Source: JBCCKC01 sp039182435 (GTDB taxonomy: Bacteria; Verrucomicrobiota; Verrucomicrobiia; Opitutales; Coraliomargaritaceae). Taken from it: DNA of 10,650 nucleotides. The notes beneath the pieces were generated by a model that had not been told where the DNA came from, made no database searches, and saw only the letters and a program-made list of their open reading frames with translations. The translations under genes and the position numbers were made by a program. Within the stretch, counting starts at the first letter, position 1. The number at the start of each line of letters is the position of its first letter. Shown here one piece after another: positions 5,498 through 10,650 of the stretch. Location of the stretch: assembly GCA_039182435.1 (NCBI GenBank), contig JBCDCC010000074.1, forward strand, positions 1-10,650. Reading direction: 5' to 3'.

Positions 5498-7381
5498 ATG
5501 TATTTGATTCGAAAATCAACAGATCTCTCTCGGGTTGTCGCGAGGTTACGGAAATACAAGGTAGTCTCGTTTGATATTTTCGATACCTTGATCAGTCGGT
5601 CAGTGCCGGAGCCGCATGATGTTTTTTCGGTGGTCGAAGCTGAGTATAATTGCCGCTATTCTGAGGAGTCGATTTCGGATTTCCGGCAGGCTCGTGTGGA
5701 TGCGGAATATCGGGTCCGTGCGGCGATCAACTTTAAGGAAGTCAGCTTAGAAACGATCTGCGAGGAGCTGTCGAAGGTCTATGGAGCAGAGGTGGCGAGG
5801 CGCCTCGCGGAGGTTGAGCTGGCGGTCGAGTCGCAATTGTCGATCCGCAAACCGATTGGTTACGATGTCTATGTTGCCGCGATCAGTGCGGGGCTGCGGG
5901 TTGTTCTTACGAGCGATATGTATCTTTCAAAGGAATTTATCGCTGGCTTACTGGCGAAGAATGGAATCGATGGCTATAGTGAGTTGTTTGTTTCATCGGA
6001 GTTAGACTGTATGAAGAGTGACGGCAGCTTATTTGACTATATCTATGAGAAGCTCGGTATCCAAGCGAATGAGATGATCCATCTAGGCGATCATTTGAAG
6101 TCGGATTTTTTGCGCCCGATCTTAAAGGGTGGGGCTTCCTACTGGCTGCCTAAGCCCCGTTCAGCTTCGAAGCTAAATGATGCGGCTTGCTTGAAGAAAT
6201 TTTTGCAGAGCAAACAGTGCGAGCAAACGATTGAAGAAGAAATCGGCTATAATAAGCTCGGTCCGTTGTTGTTTGGTTTTTCGCATTGGATACGGCAGAG
6301 GGTGAAGAAGGATAAAGTGGATCGCTTGCTCTTTCTAGCGAGGGACGGAAAGATCATGCAGGAAGCTTTCCAGTGTGTGAATGTCGATGAGATCAAGAAC
6401 GATTACCTCTTTGTCTCTCGGCAGGTATTGATTCACCCGATGCTCTGGCTGCATCCTGAGCTGGAGGAGATCCAAAATTATGCGAGTATCAGCGAGAAGT
6501 CAGATATTGGCTCGGTGCTCGAACGCTTAGGCCTGAGGGATACGATCAGTCAGGAATTTCTCGATACCTTCTCGCTGACCTTTGACGATAAGATCAACGG
6601 GACCAAGCTGACGCAGTCGGAGGCCTTCGTGAAGCTCTATGAAGCGATCCGCCCGCAGGTGATCAAGCATTCGAAGCAGAGTTTTAAGGCGCTGGTTGAT
6701 TACTTGAAGGGGCTCAATTTATCAGGGAAGGTGGGGCTGGTCGATATCGGTTGGAATGGCAGCATGCAGCGGGCCTTCAAGGCAATCATTGAGGCGACAC
6801 AGATTGATGTGGAAATCACCGGCTACTATTTCGGAGTGAATCCAACTTCAAGTTATGCCGCGAAACATAAAGGTAGCTATAATGGTTACCTTTTTGACCA
6901 TAATCATAACTTTGATAACTTCATCAAGGAGGAGTGTTTCCGGAACATCTTCGAAACCTTATTTGTTGCTCCACATGGATCCGTTCGAGCGATTCATGAG
7001 GAAGGTGAAATTGAGATGTATGATTATGAATATGATGAGATCGAAGGTGCGATTCATGACATTCAGATCAGTGGTATCCAATTTGTGAAAGATTACGGCG
7101 CGACGATGAGTCCGGCATTTGTGGATCCGGATCAGGAGTGTTACTACGACGCGGTCTTTAAGATGGGCTTATCTCCTTCGAGATCGGAAGCGAAGTATTT
7201 TGGCGAGATGAAGTTCTTTGATGTCGGCTTGGAATATCTCGCTAAGGTCCCGAAAGGGGACGTGATTGCTGGATTTCGTGGCTCCAAATGGAAGATCGGA
7301 TATATGGTCAACCTGACAGGCTTGAGCTTGCCCTATCACTTGCTGATGCAGCTAAAGATTAAGCAGCGGGTAAAGCGTTAG
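5498..7381 (+). CDS. HAD-superfamily protein of surface-polysaccharide type with large C-terminal domain (COG5610-like)
   Basis: The protein has 627 residues. The N-terminal HAD domain shows motif I SFDIFDTL (24-31, nucleophile D26), motif II LTSD (137-140), motif III lysine K173 and motif IV HLGDHLKSD (195-203). In motif I the position two after D26 is F28, not the aspartate of the phosphatase DxD signature. L-2-haloacid dehalogenases show a similar aromatic there, so ordinary phosphatase chemistry is doubtful. From about 235 to the end is a second region without a recognised fold. It carries blocks I associate with this HAD family: LLFLARDG (277-284), DIGWNGSMQ (416-424) and APHGS (491-495). 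An acidic patch (about 501-516) lies near the end. Such proteins occur in capsule and O-antigen clusters, but their reaction is not established. ATG 5498 stands 9 bases after the glycosyltransferase stop, without a Shine-Dalgarno sequence, suggesting coupling. Confidence 0.85.
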   Translation: MYLIRKSTDLSRVVARLRKYKVVSFDIFDTLISRSVPEPHDVFSVVEAEYNCRYSEESISDFRQARVDAEYRVRAAINFKEVSLETICEELSKVYGAEVARRLAEVELAVESQLSIRKPIGYDVYVAAISAGLRVVLTSDMYLSKEFIAGLLAKNGIDGYSELFVSSELDCMKSDGSLFDYIYEKLGIQANEMIHLGDHLKSDFLRPILKGGASYWLPKPRSASKLNDAACLKKFLQSKQCEQTIEEEIGYNKLGPLLFGFSHWIRQRVKKDKVDRLLFLARDGKIMQEAFQCVNVDEIKNDYLFVSRQVLIHPMLWLHPELEEIQNYASISEKSDIGSVLERLGLRDTISQEFLDTFSLTFDDKINGTKLTQSEAFVKLYEAIRPQVIKHSKQSFKALVDYLKGLNLSGKVGLVDIGWNGSMQRAFKAIIEATQIDVEITGYYFGVNPTSSYAAKHKGSYNGYLFDHNHNFDNFIKEECFRNIFETLFVAPHGSVRAIHEEGEIEMYDYEYDEIEGAIHDIQISGIQFVKDYGATMSPAFVDPDQECYYDAVFKMGLSPSRSEAKYFGEMKFFDVGLEYLAKVPKGDVIAGFRGSKWKIGYMVNLTGLSLPYHLLMQLKIKQRVKR

Positions 7382-7419
7382 ACCTAGTAACTCAGCCCTG
7401 ATCTCTTTCGGTAAAGTGC

Positions 7420-8118
7420 TTAAGTTACGCTCGCTGAGATACTTGGGTCGCCGCCAAGTGGGACGGCCTGAGCGCTGCGTGGGTCTTCGAGATCGGCGGT
7501 GTAGTTCTTATGCATTTGCCAGCCTGCTCGGTAAGGGTTGCCGTAACTTTTGATGGTCTGAATGATTTTTTTGAGAATCACCGGGTTCTGGTGTTGTGAC
7601 CATTCCGGGTGCAGCCAGACGGGCACTTCGGGGCGATGAGTGAATCCCTTTTCTGCAAGGTCCTGCATGTATTCCTCGATGCTCTCTTCGCGGTCGATGA
7701 TGACTTTGATTTCGTTGGCCTGGATGACGTTTTCGGCCAGAGGGAGGCGCCAGCGTTTGGGGCTGAGGGTGATCCAGTCGAAATCACCTTTGATCGGAAA
7801 AGTGCCGCTGGTCTCGATGTGAGTTTTGAGTCCGGCTGCGTGGAGTGCATCCGTCAGCTCGCTCAAGTCATGTATCGCGGGTTCACCTCCAGTAATGACG
7901 GCAAAGTCTGCCGCGGTTTCCTTGGCCTCTGCGCATAATGCCTCCGCAGACATTCGGTTGATCTGTTTTGGAATATAGTCGGGGTGCCAGGTTCCGGCGG
8001 AGTCACACCAGGGGCAGTGGACGGGGCAGCCGAAGGTCCTGATGAAGAAGGCGGCGCGACCGGAGTGGCTGCCTTCGCCTTGAAAGGAGTAAAAACGCTC
8101 GTGGATAGGGAGTGTCAC
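7420..8118 (-). CDS. queE: 7-carboxy-7-deazaguanine synthase (radical SAM)
   Basis: QueE converts 6-carboxy-5,6,7,8-tetrahydropterin to 7-carboxy-7-deazaguanine in queuosine/preQ0 synthesis, using S-adenosylmethionine and a [4Fe-4S] cluster. The cluster motif CX3CX2C is at C31, C35 and C38 in FGCPVHCPWCD. It is preceded by the family hallmark FYSFQGEG (9-16) and followed by ITGGEP (75-80), the SAM-contacting strand. The length of 232 residues is usual. The start is a GTG at 8116-8118 that overlaps the queD stop as GTGA, so translation is probably coupled to queD. It is the last gene of the queC-queD-queE operon. It converges with the HAD gene, whose stop is 38 bases away, and no clear hairpin terminator lies between them. 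Confidence 0.95.
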   Translation of the reverse strand: MTLPIHERFYSFQGEGSHSGRAAFFIRTFGCPVHCPWCDSAGTWHPDYIPKQINRMSAEALCAEAKETAADFAVITGGEPAIHDLSELTDALHAAGLKTHIETSGTFPIKGDFDWITLSPKRWRLPLAENVIQANEIKVIIDREESIEEYMQDLAEKGFTHRPEVPVWLHPEWSQHQNPVILKKIIQTIKSYGNPYRAGWQMHKNYTADLEDPRSAQAVPLGGDPSISASVT

Positions 8119-8546
8119 GATATGCGGTAGCTGGCGGAGTTTTTAGAGTCTTCTTCGATCTCGATCTCGGTGATCCAGACTCGTTCGTCAGTGTGTTCGC
8201 GGACCATCGGGTCAAATACGGTGTAGAGGTGTTGAGCGATGCCCTCCGAAGAACAGCTGGGGAGGAGGTAAGCCTTAAAGAGATCGCCTGCTTGGTTGAA
8301 GAGCCGCTCTTGTTCAGGGTCATCTTCGTTGAAGAGACAGGCGTGGTCGAGATTTTGGTCGATCCATGCTTTGAGATATTTGAGTTGTCCAAAATCGACA
8401 ACGAAGCCGGAGGCATCGACCCGTTCGCAGGCAAAGGTGATGTTGATGGCCCAGTTGTGCCCGTGGATGAGCGAGCAGCGGCCGTCGTGGTGGTGCTGGC
8501 GATGGGCGAATGGAATGTCTCGGTAAGACTTTTTGCAGGTGAGCAT
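8115..8546 (-). CDS. queD: 6-carboxy-5,6,7,8-tetrahydropterin synthase
   Basis: QueD, a homologue of 6-pyruvoyltetrahydropterin synthase, turns 7,8-dihydroneopterin triphosphate into 6-carboxytetrahydropterin, the substrate of QueE. The 143 residues include FAHRQ with zinc ligand H15 and the CxxxHGH motif C24-S-L-I-H28-G-H30. In that motif C24 is the catalytic cysteine and H28/H30 complete the zinc site. LDHACLF (66-72) supplies the expected catalytic Asp-His pair D67/H68. A C-terminal EIEIEE strand holds the glutamate region that binds the pterin. ATG 8544-8546 is the only reasonable start, since an in-frame TAA lies about 45 bases upstream. It follows queC by 67 bases, in which I see no promoter or hairpin, and overlaps queE by four bases. 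Confidence 0.95.
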   Translation of the reverse strand: MLTCKKSYRDIPFAHRQHHHDGRCSLIHGHNWAINITFACERVDASGFVVDFGQLKYLKAWIDQNLDHACLFNEDDPEQERLFNQAGDLFKAYLLPSCSSEGIAQHLYTVFDPMVREHTDERVWITEIEIEEDSKNSASYRIS

Positions 8547-8613
8547 GGGTTCGATGGCGGATATCTGATCGCGGAGGATTGTGCTTTAATGGTCCCTCGC
8601 GGCTCTGTCGGAT

Positions 8614-9318
8614 CTAGCTGAGGTGCCAGTTGTTGGTGCGAAGTGCCTTCACAGTGGGTGCCTCTTCAGCGTAGGGGGTCGGGTCGGGCACTCCGGCGAG
8701 GTCGAAGGCTTCGCGGCGCTCGATGCAAGTGCCGCAACGACCGCAGTGCAGGTCGCCTCCTTTATAGCAGGACCAGGTTGCTTCGAAGGGGACATCGAGT
8801 TCTGCGCCGCAGCGGACGATGTCTGCTTTGGTCAGATTAACGAAGGGGCGGGCGAGTTCGACTGGATTCCAATCGGCGATCTTGATCGCGGCCGCCATGG
8901 CGTCGGCGAATTCATTGCGGCAATCCGGGTATATAGCGTGGTCGCCACTATGGGCGGCGTAGGCCACACTTTGCGCGCCGATAGAAATGGCGTGGCCGGT
9001 GGCGAGCGAGAGTAGAATCATGTTTCGATTCGGCACCACAGTGGTCTTCATGTTCTCTTCGGTATAGTGCCCTTCGGCGACCTCGATCTCGGGGGAAGTG
9101 AGACTACTGCCAGCCAGAAGGCTTTGAATCCCTGAGAGGTCCGCGATTTGGAAAGGCACGCCCAGCACGTGGCAGATGCTTTCGGCTCGGGTTAACTCAC
9201 AACGGTGCCGCTGGCCATAATCGACGGAGAGTGCATGCACGTCGTGACCGGAGGCTTGGAGGTGATAGAGAAGGACGGTGGAATCGAGTCCACCTGAGTA
9301 GATTAAGACAGTTTTCAT
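8614..9318 (-). CDS. queC: 7-cyano-7-deazaguanine (preQ0) synthase
   Basis: QueC is an ATP-dependent amidotransferase-like enzyme that converts 7-carboxy-7-deazaguanine to preQ0 with ammonia. The 234-residue protein has the PP-loop SGGLDST (8-14) for ATP, SVDYGQRH (31-38), VPNRNM (95-100) and YPDCR (130-134), all typical of the family. The zinc site is made of C184, C192, C195 and C198 in CYKGGDLHCGRCGTC. It is first in the queC-queD-queE operon; its product step is the last of the three. The ATG at 9316-9318 has no strong Shine-Dalgarno sequence. The 238-base region upstream is shared with the divergent nusA promoter. QueF, needed to reduce preQ0 to preQ1, is not in this window. Confidence 0.96.
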   Translation of the reverse strand: MKTVLIYSGGLDSTVLLYHLQASGHDVHALSVDYGQRHRCELTRAESICHVLGVPFQIADLSGIQSLLAGSSLTSPEIEVAEGHYTEENMKTTVVPNRNMILLSLATGHAISIGAQSVAYAAHSGDHAIYPDCRNEFADAMAAAIKIADWNPVELARPFVNLTKADIVRCGAELDVPFEATWSCYKGGDLHCGRCGTCIERREAFDLAGVPDPTPYAEEAPTVKALRTNNWHLS

Positions 9319-9343
9319 GAATTCAGTTCTTGCCGTTATCGGC

Positions 9344-9367
9344 TCCCTGGGAATCCGTTAGCAGGGA
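9344..9367 (-). promoter_or_regulatory. Small stem-loop in the queC leader
   Basis: On the minus strand TCCCTG pairs with CAGGGA (plus-strand 9362-9367 and 9344-9349) around a 12-base loop, ending 25 bases before the queC ATG. The loop contains CGG (plus 9355-9357), which could pair with a downstream CCG (plus 9340-9342) in a three-base-pair pseudoknot. This is suggestive because preQ1 riboswitches are short pseudoknots in front of queuosine genes. However, it does not match the preQ1-I consensus and lacks its A-rich tail. Confidence 0.2.
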
Positions 9368-9457
9368 AATATAGGGCTCGCGACGATGCGCTTGGCAGCC
9401 GTTTGAGCAAGTAAAATATAAGGCTTTGAGGCAACTGTTATTGGGCACGACAGACAC

Positions 9458-9485
9458 TTGACAAGGCAGTCTAGCCCTCTACTTT
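9458..9485 (+). promoter_or_regulatory. Sigma-70-like promoter for nusA
   Basis: A perfect -35 box TTGACA (9458-9463) is followed after 16 bases by TACTTT (9480-9485), which matches TATAAT at positions 1, 2 and 6. Transcription would begin near 9492 and give a leader of about 65 bases containing the terminator hairpin. No plus-strand gene is found for more than 2 kb upstream, so nusA needs a promoter in this gap. Confidence 0.5.
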
Positions 9486-9516
9486 TCGTCGTTCACATTT
9501 AAACCCAGCATTATTT

Positions 9517-9549
9517 AAAAGCGGGCCTGCCCCGCTTTTTTTGTTTTTT
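9517..9549 (+). terminator. Intrinsic terminator in the nusA leader (possible attenuator)
   Basis: AAAAGCGGG (9517-9525) pairs with CCCGCTTTT (9531-9539) around a 5-base loop CCTGC. The stem is GC-rich at its top and is followed by a T-run of 7, a G, and 6 more T (9536-9549). The T-run ends 7 bases before the nusA ATG. The gene upstream (queC) points the other way, so the terminator has no plus-strand gene to end. It can only stop transcripts that begin in this gap and would otherwise enter nusA. A TTTAAA at 9498-9503 could pair with TTTAAA at 9514-9519 and compete with the base of the stem. Confidence 0.8.
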
Positions 9550-9556
9550 GCCCGCA

Positions 9557-10650
9557 ATGAGCCACGAAATACTTTCAGTCCTCGAATACATGGAAAAAGA
9601 GAAGGGGATCGCCCGCGATGATATGATCGCCGCGATCTCTTCAGCGATCATTAGCTCTGCCCAGAAAGGCGGTAGCAGCACAGAGGACATGCGTGTGGAG
9701 ATCAATCCACGCACAGGTGCCCTCAAGGCTTGGAATGTTTACCAAGTCGTTGATTCTGTGGGAGATGAAACTGTCGAGATGCATATTGAAAAAGCGCGTG
9801 CGATTGATGCTGAAGCGCAGATTGGTGGCGTCGTCGAGAAGGAAATAGACCCTGCCTACCTCGGCCGAATTGCCGCACAAACGGCGCGCCAGGCGATAAT
9901 GCAGCGTATTCGCCAGTTTGAGAAGGACCGCATCTATGATGACTATAAGGGAACTGTGGGTGACATCGTTACGGGCACGGTGCGTCGCCGCGAGCGCGGT
10001 GATCTGATCGTGGATCTGGGTAAGGCAGAAGCCGTGCTGCCACCACGTGAACGTGTGCCAGGTGAAGACTACGCGCCTGGTGAGAGTATTCGCTGCTTGC
10101 TCTTGAAAATTGAGCAAACCAACCGCGGACCAGACATCATTCTTTCTCGCTCAAACATCAATTTCGTTCGCCGCCTCTTTGAACTCGAAGTCACCGAGAT
10201 TGCAGACGGCACTGTCACGATTGAGGCGATGGCGCGCGAAGCTGGCTATCGCACAAAGATCGCCGTGCATAGCAGCGATCCGAAGGTGGATCCAGTTGGC
10301 GCTTGTGTCGGTGCGCGTGGTGCACGTGTGAAGACAATCGTTCGCGAGCTGGGTGGTGAGAAGATCGATATCATTCGCCACTTTACAGATCCGCTCCAGT
10401 TGCTCGAAGAAGCGCTTAAGCCGGCTGTTCCGAAAAACATCAAGTTGGACGAGCTGGATCGCCGTATCCACTTCGAGGTGGCCGAGGATGATCTTTCCAT
10501 CGCAATCGGACGCCGTGGATTCAACGCTAAGCTGACTTCTCGTCTTCTTGGTTGGAAGTTGGACATCGCGAAGGAAGAAAAAGCAGCCGTCGGTTTCGAT
10601 CAGAAGATCGCGAAGGCTGTGGAAGGTATCAACATGATCCCCGGCATCGA
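9557..10650 (+). CDS. nusA: Transcription termination/antitermination factor NusA (3'-truncated by window edge)
   Basis: NusA binds RNA polymerase and nascent RNA and modulates pausing, hairpin-dependent termination and antitermination. The visible 364 codons start with MSHEILSVLEYMEKEKGI, the usual beginning of the polymerase-binding N-terminal domain (about 1-125). An S1 domain follows at about 130-200 (GDIVTGTVRRRERGDLIVDLG), then RGPDIILSRSN and KH1 with the loop GARGARVK (about 250-255). KH2 has AIGRRGFNAKL near 315-325. The frame is still open at the right edge; the protein is missing its C-terminal end. ATG 9557 is chosen because it matches the family start exactly. No Shine-Dalgarno sequence precedes it; the bases before it are the terminator U-tract and CCCGCA. 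The common rimP neighbour is not upstream; nusA is instead divergent from queC. Confidence 0.97.
   Translation, partial: MSHEILSVLEYMEKEKGIARDDMIAAISSAIISSAQKGGSSTEDMRVEINPRTGALKAWNVYQVVDSVGDETVEMHIEKARAIDAEAQIGGVVEKEIDPAYLGRIAAQTARQAIMQRIRQFEKDRIYDDYKGTVGDIVTGTVRRRERGDLIVDLGKAEAVLPPRERVPGEDYAPGESIRCLLLKIEQTNRGPDIILSRSNINFVRRLFELEVTEIADGTVTIEAMAREAGYRTKIAVHSSDPKVDPVGACVGARGARVKTIVRELGGEKIDIIRHFTDPLQLLEEALKPAVPKNIKLDELDRRIHFEVAEDDLSIAIGRRGFNAKLTSRLLGWKLDIAKEEKAAVGFDQKIAKAVEGINMIPGI

Noticed and set aside
7382..7430. A terminator between the convergent HAD gene and queE
   Set aside because: GTAACT (7387-7392) and AGTTAC (7423-7428) can pair, but the loop is about 30 bases, the stem is AT-rich and there is no T-run.
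8112..8621. A plus-strand frame opposite queD
   Set aside because: It mirrors queD, which carries an intact CxxxHGH zinc and catalytic motif.
9511..9549. The nusA-leader hairpin as a bidirectional terminator for the minus strand
   Set aside because: On the minus strand the stem is followed by only four T and then AAATAA, and no minus-strand gene ends there.
1..10650. CRISPR arrays, tRNA or rRNA genes, transposases and attachment sites
   Set aside because: No regularly spaced repeats, cloverleaf-like segments, transposase motifs or terminal inverted repeats with target duplications were seen on reading both strands.

Overview
The window is about 10.6 kb of bacterial chromosome carrying mostly core-metabolism genes, with one small accessory cassette and one unknown gene at the left edge. 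It encodes a class I (AroG-type) DAHP synthase, a queCDE operon and nusA. It also encodes a HAD protein of the kind found in surface-polysaccharide clusters. Recognisable Shine-Dalgarno sequences are nearly absent. Together these fit a Gram-negative-type bacterium, perhaps Verrucomicrobiota (Opitutae-like). That placement is an impression from the proteins, not a demonstrated assignment.

Layout from left to right. (1) Positions 3-1142, plus strand: the C-terminal part of an unrecognised soluble protein, open to the left edge and noticeably AT-richer than what follows. (2) 1245-2828, plus: a polytopic NCS2-type (xanthine/uracil/vitamin C) permease. (3) 2839-3897, minus: DAHP synthase, convergent with the permease and only 10 bases from it. 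(4) 3898-4369: a roughly 470-base regulatory gap. It holds a candidate sigma-54 promoter, two perfect 6-bp inverted repeats and a 22-codon upstream ORF whose stop overlaps the next start. (5) 4370-7381, plus: a two-gene cassette of a GT4 glycosyltransferase and a HAD-domain protein with a large uncharacterised C-terminal region, probably for a surface glycan. (6) 7420-9318, minus: queC-queD-queE, which make preQ0, the queuosine precursor, from GTP-derived dihydroneopterin triphosphate. (7) 9319-9556: the divergent control region between queC and nusA. (8) 9557 to the right edge, plus: nusA, cut off after about 364 codons.

The most interesting signal is in front of nusA. A sigma-70-like promoter (TTGACA/TACTTT) is followed by a textbook intrinsic terminator whose U-tract ends seven bases before the ATG. 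No plus-strand gene lies upstream for it to terminate. Because NusA stimulates hairpin-dependent termination, this looks like a possible autoregulatory attenuator.

The second area of interest is the glycosyltransferase/HAD cassette. It has its own long leader with a possible sigma-54 promoter and an upstream ORF. The HAD protein lacks the second aspartate of the phosphatase DxD motif. No tRNA, rRNA, CRISPR array, transposase or insertion sequence was seen.
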